Source of the DNA: Corynebacterium pseudodiphtheriticum DSM 44287
GTDB taxonomy: Bacteria; Actinomycetota; Actinomycetes; Mycobacteriales; Mycobacteriaceae
Direction: 5' to 3'
Length of the DNA: 64,000 nt
Assembly: GCF_000688415.1 (NCBI RefSeq)
Contig: NZ_JIAH01000008.1
Coordinates: 124,001-188,000, forward strand
In this document: positions 55,625 through 64,000 of the stretch, one piece after another
How positions within the stretch are numbered: the first letter of the stretch is position 1
Layout: every line of letters starts with the position of its first letter
Program-made: the position numbers and the translations under genes
The notes under the pieces: model-generated
The model's database searches: none
Seen by the model: the letters and a program-made list of their open reading frames with translations, nothing else
Told to the model about the DNA's origin: nothing

Positions 55625-56545
55625 TTAGTCCTTTTTCTTGTTCGCAGGCTTGTTACTAGAGCTGAGCTGAGTTGAGTACAACACATTGCGCATGCCGTCG
55701 AAAAGCTCGCCCATGCCGCCTGGGTTATTAGGCATAAACATCACATTCGAGCCCCCATTACCGGCAACATCGACCATTGCGTCCAAATACTGCGAAACCA
55801 GCATGAGTACCTCCGGAGATTCCTCAATGCCCGCCTCACGCAGCAGCTCATACTGCGCAGCAATGCCTTCCACAATTTCTTTACGCTGGTCCGCCACACC
55901 CCGTCCCTGCAAACGACGGGCCTCCGCAGCTCCTTCAGCTTCCTTGACCACACGGATCTTTTCGGCTTCTGCCTGGGAGACCGCAGCATCACGCTCGCGC
56001 TGGGCGGCGTTGATGGCGTTCATGGAATCACGCACCTTGGAATCTGGGCGGATATCCGTGACCAGGGTATTGACAAAGTGCCAACCATATTCCGCCATGT
56101 TGTCGCGCAAGGATTCCGCCACATTGCGGGCAATATCGTCTTTGGAGGAAAACGACTCATCCAGCTTCATCCCAGCCACCGAAGAACGTACATTGTCTTG
56201 CACATACGCGATGATTTGCTGCTCATGGTTAGACAGCAGGTAGTAGGCCTCGCGCTCGCGACCTTCCACGACTTGGTACTGCACCGCGACGGGGATTTGC
56301 ACAAAGACGTTGTCCTGGGTTTTCGTCTCGACCATCACATCAAGTTGCTGCACCTGCAACGAGATCCGATCCCGCACCCGGTCGACAAAAGGAATTTTGA
56401 TATTCAGCCCGGCGTGCGCAACATGGTGAAATTTGCCCATGCGCTCGATGACAGCCGCCTGCCGGGTTTGCACAGTAAATATGGAGGACGTAGCTACCAA
56501 AATTAGCAGTACGAGGAGAATCCCCACCATAGAGAGCAAAATCAT
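55625..56545 (-). CDS. SPFH-domain (stomatin-like) membrane protein
   Basis: A 306-residue protein. One N-terminal membrane helix (2-22) precedes an SPFH domain (FTVQTRQAAVIERMGKFHHV). A long coiled-coil stretch follows, rich in Ala, Glu, Arg and Gln (AQRERDAAVSQAEAEKIRV). Such proteins organise membrane microdomains. It begins 3 bp before bioA, so the biotin genes may be transcribed with it, although no functional link is known. Confidence 0.9.
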   Translation of the reverse strand: MILLSMVGILLVLLILVATSSIFTVQTRQAAVIERMGKFHHVAHAGLNIKIPFVDRVRDRISLQVQQLDVMVETKTQDNVFVQIPVAVQYQVVEGREREAYYLLSNHEQQIIAYVQDNVRSSVAGMKLDESFSSKDDIARNVAESLRDNMAEYGWHFVNTLVTDIRPDSKVRDSMNAINAAQRERDAAVSQAEAEKIRVVKEAEGAAEARRLQGRGVADQRKEIVEGIAAQYELLREAGIEESPEVLMLVSQYLDAMVDVAGNGGSNVMFMPNNPGGMGELFDGMRNVLYSTQLSSSNKPANKKKD

Positions 56546-56787
56546 GTGCGCGTCCTTTCAGTTGCTGTGTTTGCTGTGTTCGGAAGTCTGCTGTGTTCGG
56601 AGGTCGCCATCCCAGATTGAGATCAGCAGAAGCACCACGAGCGCTTCTTTCCCATTTAAACGCATTTTCTTTGCGCGCGTAACCCCAAGCACTCCTGAGG
56701 GCGGCAACCACAACAAGGCCCCTGTTCTCCTAGGAACCACCAGCAGGTGTTAAATACAACATATACTCGGAAATTGTGGCGTAGCCT

Positions 56788-57615
56788 ATGAACATGAACT
56801 CCCAGCAACCGCACCTAGCAACCGGCCAACACCCCATTCACGTGACCCCACGCAGCATTTTTGTCTCCGGCGGCGCAACTGGAATTGGCAAAGCTGTCGC
56901 CACGAAATTCCTTGATTCCGGATGGGTGGTCGGTGCCTATGACATTGACGACGACCGCCTGCAGCAGTTCCAATCCGAATATCCACAACTCATCACCGGC
57001 CACCTGGATGTCACCGACGCCGAACAATGGGACGAGGCATTGGCGCATTTCACCGCGTATACCAACGGAACGCTAACCGTCCTGGACAACAACGCCGGCG
57101 TGATCGGCTTCGGCGATATTACCGAGCAAGACCCTGATCTGATCGCAGCCCAAGTAAGCATCAACTGCACCGGTGTCACCCTGGGAGCGCGCGCAGCACA
57201 CCAATACCTAAAAAAGACCCCGGGAGCTCATCTCATAAACATGGGCTCAGCATCCTCGATCTACGGACAACCGCACATCGCCCCGTATTCGGCATCTAAA
57301 TTTTATGTCCAAGGCTTCAGCCAAGCGCTGGAGCTGGAATGGGAAAAAGACGAGATACGTGTACTCAACATCATGCCACTCTGGGCAAAAACAAAGCTGG
57401 CCAGCGGTAACGCGGAATCCATTAAACGCTTAGGCGTGCATCTAACACCAGAACAGGTAGCGGACAAAATTTGGCAAGCCGTGCACCCCGCCAACAGGTT
57501 AACCCGGCATCGCATCATGTACTCAGTCGGGCTACCGTCGTTAGTCATGCGCTACGCCGCCAGGTTTGCCCCTTCCATTGTCGTGCGATGGATAAACAAG
57601 TTGATCGCACAGTAA
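56788..57615 (+). CDS. Short-chain dehydrogenase/reductase
   Basis: A 275-residue SDR with SGGATGIGKAVA, NNAGVIGFG, SASSIYG and YSASK, so all catalytic residues are present. The C-terminus (about 220-275) is longer than in minimal SDRs and has a hydrophobic, basic stretch (VMRYAARFAPSIVVRWINKL) that may bind membrane. The substrate is unknown. A second ATG at 56794 is possible. Confidence 0.85.
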   Translation: MNMNSQQPHLATGQHPIHVTPRSIFVSGGATGIGKAVATKFLDSGWVVGAYDIDDDRLQQFQSEYPQLITGHLDVTDAEQWDEALAHFTAYTNGTLTVLDNNAGVIGFGDITEQDPDLIAAQVSINCTGVTLGARAAHQYLKKTPGAHLINMGSASSIYGQPHIAPYSASKFYVQGFSQALELEWEKDEIRVLNIMPLWAKTKLASGNAESIKRLGVHLTPEQVADKIWQAVHPANRLTRHRIMYSVGLPSLVMRYAARFAPSIVVRWINKLIAQ

Positions 57616-57721
57616 CCATCCCCGCCGCGCAGAGCTCTTGAACCAGCCGCGTTGGCGCCGGGCGCTTGGAATCCCCGCCGCGCCAGGCCACTTGGTCGCG
57701 CAGACGAACTAGAATGGAACC

Positions 57722-58333
57722 ATGCCTACCTGGAATGACCTCACCCGCAACAATCCGTCACACTCTGAGAATTACGCTGCCCGGTGGAAACGCTTCGTCG
57801 CCGAAGGCAAAGACATTGATGGCGAAGCCCGCTTCGTCGACGCATTGAGCCCACGCAGTGCCAAAATCCTCGACGCAGGCTGCGGTACTGGCCGGGCCGG
57901 CGGGCCACTGATCGCACGCGGCCACACCGTTGCCGGAATCGACCTAGACCCGGTGCTGATTGAGCATGCCAAACACGACTTCCCCGACGCCGAATGGCAC
58001 GTTGGTGATCTAGGCTCTGCCACGTTGTACGAACAGCCAGAGCTGGGGCACATGCGCGGCAGCTTCGACGTCGTCTTTAGCGTCGGTAACGTACTCGGCT
58101 TCATTGACCCAGCGGATCGGGAAACCGCCATTGCGAATCTCTATGAGCCATTGCGGCCAGGTGGTCGCGCAGTACTAGCATTTGGTGCTGGCCGTGGTTG
58201 GGGCTTCAGCGAATTCCTCGAATCGTGTACTGCGGCTGGTTTCGCCCAAGACCTCCTGCTATCTAGCTTCAACATCGAACCATTCGATACTGACTCTGAT
58301 TTCCTCATCGCTGTGCTACGTCGACCACGGTAG
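57722..58333 (+). CDS. Class I SAM-dependent methyltransferase
   Basis: A 203-residue methyltransferase. Motif I is ILDAGCGTGRAGGPL and the acidic loop is VAGIDLDP. The end has GRAVLAFGAGRGW, and a short specificity region follows. The substrate cannot be assigned. It stands alone between an SDR gene and tRNA-Leu on the opposite strand. Confidence 0.85.
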   Translation: MPTWNDLTRNNPSHSENYAARWKRFVAEGKDIDGEARFVDALSPRSAKILDAGCGTGRAGGPLIARGHTVAGIDLDPVLIEHAKHDFPDAEWHVGDLGSATLYEQPELGHMRGSFDVVFSVGNVLGFIDPADRETAIANLYEPLRPGGRAVLAFGAGRGWGFSEFLESCTAAGFAQDLLLSSFNIEPFDTDSDFLIAVLRRPR

Positions 58334-58402
58334 GCTTCAACCCGGGCATTTTTGACCCATTTTTGACCGAGAACGAGCCCTCACGAACCCAAACCAGAAA
58401 TC

Positions 58403-58444
58403 AAAAAACCCTCGCTTACCTGGAAAAAACCTGGTGGCGAGGGT
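58403..58444 (-). terminator. Terminator of tRNA-Leu
   Basis: ACCCTCGC (58408-58415) pairs with GCGAGGGT (58437-58444), with an inner CCAGGTTTTTTCCAGG hairpin. On the minus strand it is followed by TTTTTTGATT. Confidence 0.85.
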
Positions 58445-58452
58445 ATAAAATG

Positions 58453-58534
<82 letters not shown>

Positions 58535-58606
58535 TTGCGAAAATATAGTTTAGCGCACACCGTCGCCAGTGCCAACTTTCGCCCCCAGTTAGGTAATCTT
58601 GAGGCC

Positions 58607-59044
58607 GTGAAGGACTCGCAGAATGACAAACGCGCCACGATCCGCGTGCGGTGGTGGCACCTCGTCCTGCTCGCTATCGTCGTCATCTGCTTCTTCGGGC
58701 TGGCCTGGTGGCAATGGACGCGATTCCAATCCGGTTCCGGCACCTTCCAAAACCTCGGTTACGCACTCCAATGGCCCTTGTTCGCAGGTTTCGCGGTATT
58801 CGCCTACCGCATGATTTTGCGCTACGAAAACGAGAAACTGGCCGAAGAAAACAACCCCGAAACAAGCAACCAGCCTTATGTCGCAGACAGGCACAAGCTA
58901 GAGCAAACCGTTACTGCCATCGACGACGATTTCCTGCCCACCCGACGCAATGACAACGTCGAGGCGTTCAACGAACTGGCAGACCCGGCAGCGCGTCGTC
59001 GGCAAGCACGTAAGCAGCACCCAACCCAGAAAAAGGACAGCTAG
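58607..59044 (+). CDS. Small membrane protein, Rv1343c (LprD)-like
   Basis: A 145-residue protein from GTG 58607. A membrane helix (about 17-36, VLLAIVVICFFGLAWWQW), a short loop and a second hydrophobic stretch (50-67) are followed by a charged tail. Its gene lies beside a DUF3817 gene and rdgB, as do Rv1343c and Rv1342c in mycobacteria. No lipobox is visible here, so it may not be a lipoprotein. The function is unknown. Confidence 0.75.
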   Translation: MKDSQNDKRATIRVRWWHLVLLAIVVICFFGLAWWQWTRFQSGSGTFQNLGYALQWPLFAGFAVFAYRMILRYENEKLAEENNPETSNQPYVADRHKLEQTVTAIDDDFLPTRRNDNVEAFNELADPAARRRQARKQHPTQKKDS

Positions 59045-59406
59045 TGAGTACTCAGAAATCCATCCACCCCGAGCGGCAAAAACGCGTGCGCAGCGCACTA
59101 ACCATTTTCTCGGCGCTGGCCTTTATCACCGGCTTCTTTTTGCTGTTTTTGGTCGGCCGCATGATCAGCGAATACATCCTGGGCCTCGAGATCCCCGTGT
59201 GGGCCCGCTATATCGGCGTCGCCCACGGTTGGGTTTATGCCGGGTTCGTGCTCAGCGTGATCAACCTGGGGCTGAAGGCACGCTGGGAGCCCCTGAAATG
59301 GCTCAGCACTGCCTTATCCGGAGTGGTGCCGTTTTTCTCCTTCTGGATGGAGGCCAAACGTCGCAAGGAAATTACCACCGAATTTCAGCTTGCCGACGTC
59401 CGGTAA
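59044..59406 (+). CDS. DUF3817 family membrane protein
   Basis: A 120-residue protein with three membrane helices (about 16-37, 53-75, 84-102) of the DUF3817 type, with GVAHGWVYAGFVL in the second helix. The start GTG at 59044 overlaps the upstream stop by one base, so the two genes are coupled. The homologue in mycobacteria is Rv1342c. The function is unknown. Its end overlaps a short 11-bp repeat. Confidence 0.85.
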   Translation: MSTQKSIHPERQKRVRSALTIFSALAFITGFFLLFLVGRMISEYILGLEIPVWARYIGVAHGWVYAGFVLSVINLGLKARWEPLKWLSTALSGVVPFFSFWMEAKRRKEITTEFQLADVR

Positions 59407-59434
59407 CTGTCCGGTAACAGTCAGGAAACTGTGA
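59402..59434. repeat. Three 11-bp tandem repeats
   Basis: GGTAACTGTCC, GGTAACAGTCA and GGAAACTGTGA lie at 59402, 59413 and 59424. The first contains the stop codon of the DUF3817 gene. They fall between the convergent DUF3817 and rdgB genes. Confidence 0.7.
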
Positions 59435-59480
59435 GTCACCGGCTAGCGCCAGTGCCACTGTTTTTCGCAGCTGTCACTGT

Positions 59481-60122
59481 TTAACGCAGCAATTCGGCCA
59501 ATGTCGGCACCAGCTGCGCCAACGCCTTGCCCCGGTGCGAGGCGGCATTTTTCTCTTCCGGGCTTAGCTGCGCGGAACTGCGCGCCTGCTCGATGCCCCC
59601 AGCCTGGGCAATTTCTGCCTCCGGGACGAAGAGCGGATCATAGCCGAAACCATTTTCACCACGCGGGCTGCGCAACAACTGGCCTTCCCAGCGGCCTTCT
59701 ACCACGTGTTCGGCTCCGTCCGGAGTAACTAGCGCGCACACCGACACGAATGCACAGCTGCGGCGCTCATCCGGGACGTCGGCAAGCTGCGCTAAGAGCA
59801 GTGCATTATTCGCAGCATCATTGCCATGCTCACCGCACCAACGCGCAGACAACACGCCCGGCATCCCAGCAAGCTCGTCAACCGCCAAACCGGAATCATC
59901 CGCGATGGTGACCAAGCCGGTGTTTTTCGCCCCGGCGCGGGCTTTGATCAGGGCGTTATCTGCAAAAGTGCGGCCGTCTTCCACCGGTTCCTCGTAAGCC
60001 GGGGCATCTGCGGTGCCGATGACCTCGACGTCGGCCAGATCAGCCAACTCCGGAGCCTCGGCAACAATCTTGCGCAACTCAGCGAGTTTCTTGGGATTAT
60101 TCGATGCAACCAGGATCTGCAC
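59481..60122 (-). CDS. rdgB: RdgB/HAM1 non-canonical purine NTP pyrophosphatase
   Basis: A 213-residue HAM1-family enzyme. It starts QILVASNNPKKLAELR and keeps the FADNALIKARAGAK, DDSGLAVDEL, GENGFGYDPLF and SHRGKAL segments. It removes ITP, dITP and XTP to prevent their incorporation into DNA. It overlaps rph by one base. One CGTCGGCAAG copy lies at 59778. Confidence 0.95.
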   Translation of the reverse strand: MQILVASNNPKKLAELRKIVAEAPELADLADVEVIGTADAPAYEEPVEDGRTFADNALIKARAGAKNTGLVTIADDSGLAVDELAGMPGVLSARWCGEHGNDAANNALLLAQLADVPDERRSCAFVSVCALVTPDGAEHVVEGRWEGQLLRSPRGENGFGYDPLFVPEAEIAQAGGIEQARSSAQLSPEEKNAASHRGKALAQLVPTLAELLR

Positions 60123-60913
60123 TAAGCATCGCCTCCCCGGTCGCCATCATGAGCACCTGCCTGCGCAGCAGCGCCGCCAGACAGCGGCTTCGCCAAAGCG
60201 GCACGCTGCGCCTCAATCAACTCGTAGCAACCTTTTTGCGCCACATCCAGCATCTCGTCCAGCTCATCGCGCCCAAAGACGCCATTTTCGCCAGTGCCCT
60301 GGATCTCCACGAAATCACCGTGCGCATCCATCACCACGTTCAGGTCAACTTCCGCGCGAGAATCTTCCTCGTACGGCAGATCCAAGCACACGTGTCCGTC
60401 GATGATGCCCACGGAGATCGCAGCGATCGGATCCAGCAACGGCTCGCCCGGCACCACTCCCTGTTCTTGCAGCACAGCGATGGCGTCGGCAAGCGCCACG
60501 TAGGCGCCGGTGATCGCGGCGGTACGGGTACCACCATCAGCCTGCAGCACATCGCAGTCCAAGTTGATGGTGTTTTCGCCCAACTCGCCCAGATCCACCG
60601 CGGCACGCAGCGCACGGCCCACCAAGCGAGAAATCTCGTGGGTACGGCCTTTAACTTTGCCGCGCATGGACTCGCGCGGCATGCGCTCGTGGGTAGCGGA
60701 AGGCAACATGGCGTATTCGGCAGTCAGCCAACCTTCGCCAGAGAATTTTTTGAAACGCGGCACGCCCTCTGAAACTGAGGCTGTACACATCACGCGGGTA
60801 TTACCGAATTCCACCAACACGGAACCAGCCGGGTTGGAGGTAAAACCACGGGTGATGCGCACCGGGCGGAGTTCATCGAGGGCACGTTGATCAGCTCGCT
60901 GAAAATCAGACAT
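60122..60913 (-). CDS. rph: Ribonuclease PH
   Basis: A 263-residue phosphorolytic exoribonuclease that trims tRNA 3' ends. It has the RNase PH repeats [35 protein letters not shown] and [17 protein letters not shown], and the catalytic ISVGIIDG region. ATG 60913 is chosen; the four residues before it are in frame but unlikely. It runs in the same orientation as rdgB and the phosphodiesterase and is probably part of one operon. The gene order follows mycobacteria. Confidence 0.95.
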   Translation of the reverse strand: MSDFQRADQRALDELRPVRITRGFTSNPAGSVLVEFGNTRVMCTASVSEGVPRFKKFSGEGWLTAEYAMLPSATHERMPRESMRGKVKGRTHEISRLVGRALRAAVDLGELGENTINLDCDVLQADGGTRTAAITGAYVALADAIAVLQEQGVVPGEPLLDPIAAISVGIIDGHVCLDLPYEEDSRAEVDLNVVMDAHGDFVEIQGTGENGVFGRDELDEMLDVAQKGCYELIEAQRAALAKPLSGGAAAQAGAHDGDRGGDA

Positions 60914-60942
60914 GCTTGCCAGCATACCTGCGTGCAGCTGGC

Positions 60943-61716
60943 TTAGACTGTGTATTCATTACCCGGCAGTGCAACTTGCACCCGACCGGAAAAATGATTC
61001 TCGGCTGCCCGCACTGTGGCAGCGCTATCACCCCAGGGCTGTAAATGCGTCAGCACCAAATTGCGCACCCCGGCCTTCGAAGCCAGCACCCCGGCATCAG
61101 CGCCAGACATATGCATGCCAGAAATCTTATCGGCTGCGGTCACCCCCCAAGCAGCCTCGCAGAGGAAATACTCTGCGCCACGTGCACATTCCACCAGGTC
61201 CTCGGTGTAGGCAGTATCAGCCGAATAGGCAATCACCTTGCCACTGACGTGATCTTCAATCCGCAATGCGAACGTCTCTGTCGGGTGCACAGTACGAAAC
61301 GGGGTGATCGTAGCTTGCTCAAAAACCTGCGGCACACCATGTTGCAAAGCGGTGAACTCGAAAGTATCTGAGAGATCATCTACCTCGTCCAGAAAATTCC
61401 CACTCATCCGGCCCAGGTGCGTGACCGTATGGCTCGGACCCAATAGGCGATGACGTCGGTGCGCATTGCGAGTGGGATGAAAACGTCGCCAAACCATCAA
61501 CCCTGGAAAATCACTGCAGTGATCCGCATGCATATGGCTGATCACTAAGTGGCACGCCGAGGGTTCCGCAATCTCCTGCAGGGCAGCGAACACGCCAGAA
61601 CCGAAATCTACTACTACCGAGGGCGCAGATGAATCACTAAACGTCAGCAAATAGCCACTAGCCGGGTTGCCCGGCGAGGGTACCGATCCAGAGGAACCAA
61701 GAACTGTGAGTTTCAT
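60943..61716 (-). CDS. Metallo-beta-lactamase-fold cAMP phosphodiesterase (Rv1339-like)
   Basis: A 257-residue MBL-fold hydrolase. The metal motif is [10 protein letters not shown], with further ligands at [10 protein letters not shown] and a final histidine in LTHLQPWGD. The M. tuberculosis homologue Rv1339, with the same neighbours, is reported to hydrolyse cAMP, which would set cAMP levels relevant to the CRP-type regulator GlxR. The assignment is by orthology. Confidence 0.88.
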   Translation of the reverse strand: MKLTVLGSSGSVPSPGNPASGYLLTFSDSSAPSVVVDFGSGVFAALQEIAEPSACHLVISHMHADHCSDFPGLMVWRRFHPTRNAHRRHRLLGPSHTVTHLGRMSGNFLDEVDDLSDTFEFTALQHGVPQVFEQATITPFRTVHPTETFALRIEDHVSGKVIAYSADTAYTEDLVECARGAEYFLCEAAWGVTAADKISGMHMSGADAGVLASKAGVRNLVLTHLQPWGDSAATVRAAENHFSGRVQVALPGNEYTV

Positions 61717-61784
61717 GATGTCTATCCCAGTTGCATCACAGCTGTCAGTTAATCACCAACAACTTATTTTCTAATCCCCATAGT

Positions 61785-62675
61785 TTAAGCCTTGCCGACG
61801 CCAGTTGCAGATCGAGTGACTTCACCCACACCCAAACCTAAAAAGCGCTGGGAAAGCTCCGCGAATTTTTCTGGATCCCCCGTAGATTCAAAAATACGTT
61901 GTTGTTTTTTCCCAGTCGCCAACAGATCCAATTCCGTCAAATGCCGCAGAACATCCTTCGCGGTCTCTTCTGCCGAGGAAACCAAGGTGACGTTTTCGCC
62001 AATCGCCAACTGCAAAACTCCGGACAACAACGGGTAGTGCGTGCAGCCCAACACGAGCGTGTCGACGCCCGCCGACTGCAGCGGCTCAACATAGCCTTGC
62101 GCCACCCCCAAAATCTGCCGCCCGGAGGTAATGCCGCGTTCCACAAAATCCACGAATGCCGGACACGCCACCGCTTGCGCAGTCACCGCCGGATTCAGCC
62201 GGAACATGTCTTGGTAGGCACCAGACTTCACGGTTCCTTCGGTACCAATGACACCGATCTTGCCGTTTCGGGTAGTTGCCATCGCACGCCGCACAGCAGG
62301 CTGGATCACCTCCACCACAGGCACGTCGTAGCGTTCACGCGCATCGTGCAGGAAAGCTGCGGTGGCGGTGTTACATGCAATAACCAGCATTTTGCAACCA
62401 CGTTCCACCAATTCATCAGCCACCCGCTGGGCATGGCTGCGCACCTGAGCAATAGGCAAAGGCCCGTAAGGCCCATGCGCAGTATCGCCTATATATAGCA
62501 CCGATTCATTCGGCAGCTGATCCATAATGGTGCGCGCAACTGTCAAGCCGCCGACCCCAGAGTCGAAAATCCCGATCGGTGCTTCCCGGTCCAGCTGGCG
62601 CGGGGTGCGGTTGCTCATGGGCGCAGACAACGTGTTCTGTACGGGGCTCTTGCCGGTGGTCTCGGTTGTGCTCAC
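61785..62675 (-). CDS. murI: Glutamate racemase
   Basis: A 296-residue racemase that makes D-glutamate for peptidoglycan. The two catalytic cysteines are C101 (VIACNTATA) and C211 (LGCTHYP), and [15 protein letters not shown] is conserved. The N-terminus has a 30-residue polar extension; the start is GTG 62675. It precedes the phosphodiesterase gene on the same strand by 68 bp. The C-terminus ends GVGKA, where a CGTCGGCAAG copy lies. Confidence 0.95.
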   Translation of the reverse strand: MSTTETTGKSPVQNTLSAPMSNRTPRQLDREAPIGIFDSGVGGLTVARTIMDQLPNESVLYIGDTAHGPYGPLPIAQVRSHAQRVADELVERGCKMLVIACNTATAAFLHDARERYDVPVVEVIQPAVRRAMATTRNGKIGVIGTEGTVKSGAYQDMFRLNPAVTAQAVACPAFVDFVERGITSGRQILGVAQGYVEPLQSAGVDTLVLGCTHYPLLSGVLQLAIGENVTLVSSAEETAKDVLRHLTELDLLATGKKQQRIFESTGDPEKFAELSQRFLGLGVGEVTRSATGVGKA

Positions 62676-62781
62676 GGGTTGTAGTTTAGCGGCTGCACAA
62701 AATCAGGTTGCTCAGTCTTGTCGATGCCTGCGCTTTACGACAGCCTGAGCGCGCTCGAGCCCACACGTGCACTGCCGCTGG

Positions 62782-63492
62782 CTATTTCGTGTTGCGCACC
62801 ATGAATCCGGCAATGATGCCACCGATGAATCCACACAGGTGCGCCTGCCAGGACACGCCCGGCATCGTCGGGAAGATTCCCCAGATTAATCCCGAGTACA
62901 CGCTGGCAATGACCAGGCCGATAACCAGTTGGGTGAAACTACGATTGAAAATTCCGCGTACCAACAAATAAGCAAACCAGCCATAGAGCACACCGGAAGC
63001 ACCGATATGCACCGTACCCACGCCGCCAATCAGCCACGTGCCCATGCCTGCAACCAGGGTGATGATCAACGTCGATTTCAGCCATACATGCTTGCCCGAG
63101 GCCGCAATCACAAAAGTGAATAATGCCCCTGGGATGGTATTCGAAATCAAGTGCGCGAAATTGCCGTGAATCAGCGGCGCCGTAAACACCGTCCACCAGG
63201 CTGTGGTATCCAGCGGGTGTACACCGTAGGCCAACAGCGATCCGCCGAGCACATACTGGTTGACGATGTGCACCGCCCAAATCACGACGACATAGGTCAC
63301 GGCATAGGATGTGCCCGCTTGTAAACGCCGACCGACGCCTAGCCGCGCAGGTCCACCACCACCGCGGCGGGCCGGTTGGTTCGACAGGTACGGCATCATC
63401 CCGCCAGTGTGGCCAGTATTTCCCGGCCCGGAGTAATTCGGGTTGTACTGCCGGAAGTTATCACGGGGTGGTCGGCGAAAACTTGGTTCCAT
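62782..63492 (-). CDS. Rhomboid-family intramembrane serine protease
   Basis: A 236-residue membrane protease. A Gly/Asn/Pro-rich cytoplasmic N-terminus (1-55) precedes six helices. The HGNFAHLISN loop, S166 in GASGVLYG and H218 in WQAHLCGF give the Ser-His dyad. Its mycobacterial counterpart is Rv1337, also next to murI. It cleaves within the membrane; the substrate is unknown. Confidence 0.93.
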   Translation of the reverse strand: MEPSFRRPPRDNFRQYNPNYSGPGNTGHTGGMMPYLSNQPARRGGGGPARLGVGRRLQAGTSYAVTYVVVIWAVHIVNQYVLGGSLLAYGVHPLDTTAWWTVFTAPLIHGNFAHLISNTIPGALFTFVIAASGKHVWLKSTLIITLVAGMGTWLIGGVGTVHIGASGVLYGWFAYLLVRGIFNRSFTQLVIGLVIASVYSGLIWGIFPTMPGVSWQAHLCGFIGGIIAGFMVRNTK

Positions 63493-63507
63493 CGGCTGGT
63501 CATTCTC

Positions 63508-64000
63508 CTAGTTCGCGAAATTCGCTGCCTTAGCCAGTTGCGAGTACGTCGGCAAGCCGTAACCGGGTTCCGCATGGACCACGGCATGCACGATGGCATC
63601 GCAGACCACCTGGGAACTTGCCGCACACAGGGCAGTCATCGTTTCTGTGGTGATCGTTTCTGCAGTCATCGTTTCTGTGGTGGTCGCTGGATCGTCCACC
63701 ATGCTAGACGAATTGTGGGGTGAGTCAGCCGATTCTTTCGCAACTGATTCTTTCGCAGCTGTCGAAACCGCAAACAGCGTGTCCCCGTCCAACGGGCTGT
63801 GGGCAGGCCGTACAGCCCAGGAAATCCCATCGTGGCCACACATCGCCAACCGGCGTAACTGCGCTTTGCTGAGCGGCGCGTTGGTGGCGATCACCCCGAT
63901 GGTGGTATTCAGTGACGCGGCTGGGCTGGGCAGATCCGCGAATCTTTCCGGGTCCACGGGTGCGCGCTCCGGGGCACCGAACAATCTACCCGTAGCTGCA
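63508..64000 (-). CDS. P1-family (DmpA/S58-type) peptidase, partial
   Basis: The frame is open to the right edge, so only the C-terminal part (about 163 residues) is here. It contains the family core LNTTIGVIATNAPLSKAQLRRLA...HDGISWAVRPAHSPLDGDTLFAVST, with the conserved Asn-Thr-Thr near the autocleavage site. The order rhomboid-then-hydrolase fits Rv1337/Rv1333. A Thr/Glu-rich insertion TTETMTAETITTETMTA after the DGDT segment is encoded by a 30-bp tandem duplication and is not part of the usual fold. Confidence 0.8.
   Translation of the reverse strand, partial: AATGRLFGAPERAPVDPERFADLPSPAASLNTTIGVIATNAPLSKAQLRRLAMCGHDGISWAVRPAHSPLDGDTLFAVSTAAKESVAKESADSPHNSSSMVDDPATTTETMTAETITTETMTALCAASSQVVCDAIVHAVVHAEPGYGLPTYSQLAKAANFAN
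63632..63691 (-). repeat. Two 30-bp direct repeats in the P1 peptidase gene
   Basis: 63632-63661 and 63662-63691 both begin GCAGTCATCGTTTCTGTGG and differ only near their ends. They code for the Thr-Glu-Thr insertion. They keep the reading frame open. Confidence 0.85.

Noticed and set aside
56558..56740. Small minus-strand frame with one hydrophobic stretch, upstream of the SPFH gene
   Set aside because: A start at 56665 would give a 35-residue membrane peptide, but there is no Shine-Dalgarno and the 3' end runs over a short GTGTTCGGA repeat. It remains possible but is unsupported.

Overview
The window looks like a stretch of a Corynebacterium chromosome of moderate GC (about 55-58% by eye). 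The gene set and order support this. There is a clpP1-clpP2-tig block with a ClgR-type site and a pepN / DsbA-like / rpiB cluster. A ctiP-type CopD-CtaG fusion is present, as is a cmrA-like mycolate reductase next to orn. A fasR-type regulator lies beside bcp. The murI / cAMP phosphodiesterase / rph / rdgB cluster matches the mycobacterial Rv1337-Rv1343c neighbourhood. I cannot name the species. Nearly everything is chromosomal housekeeping: there is no rRNA, prophage, insertion sequence or CRISPR array. The accessory parts are a Fic toxin-antitoxin pair, a sortase with a likely substrate, and a truncated DUF3800-like gene beside tRNA-Arg.

Layout. 1-4.4 kb: a truncated gene, an orphan response regulator, clpP2, clpP1, tig and tRNA-Pro. 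4.5-9 kb: a 2,4-dienoyl-CoA reductase-like enzyme, pyruvate:quinone oxidoreductase and tRNA-Gly with an unusual branched trailer. 9-18.2 kb: membrane protein, PspC, rpiB, DsbA-like protein, pepN, SDR, metB, mscS and glbO. 18.2-25.9 kb: sortase and cell-wall protein, ald, TPP riboswitch plus thiC, VbhA/Fic pair, secreted serine protease. 26-34.6 kb (minus strand): ctiP, SGNH hydrolase, ssb paralogue, ettA, thioesterase and a conserved protein. 34.6-39.5 kb: tRNA-Arg, DUF3800 remnant, cmrA, orn, tRNA-His and a cytochrome b561-molybdopterin fusion. 39.5-44 kb: an amino-acid catabolic cluster (dadA, brnQ, ornithine-cyclodeaminase-like, GntR). 44-52.3 kb: hrpB, L,D-transpeptidase, tRNA-Lys, enoyl-CoA hydratase, glsA-STAS, pncA, DUF3618 and bcp. 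52.3-56.6 kb: fasR facing a run of SPFH-bioA-bioD-acpS. 56.8-64 kb: SDR, methyltransferase, tRNA-Leu and the rdgB-rph-PDE-murI-rhomboid-P1 peptidase block.

The most unusual signals are at the DNA level. (1) The ten-base word CGTCGGCAAG occurs at least 22 times on both strands, about one hundred times the chance expectation. (2) Short degenerate tandem repeats with 11-30 bp periods sit both in gene-gene gaps and inside gene tails. One array near bcp combines DnaA-box-like units with GGTTC units. (3) Two perfect DnaA boxes face each other upstream of an ssb paralogue. (4) The Fic pair seems to have lost both partners of the canonical inhibitory Glu-Arg contact, and its leader carries a hairpin that would hide the Shine-Dalgarno sequence.
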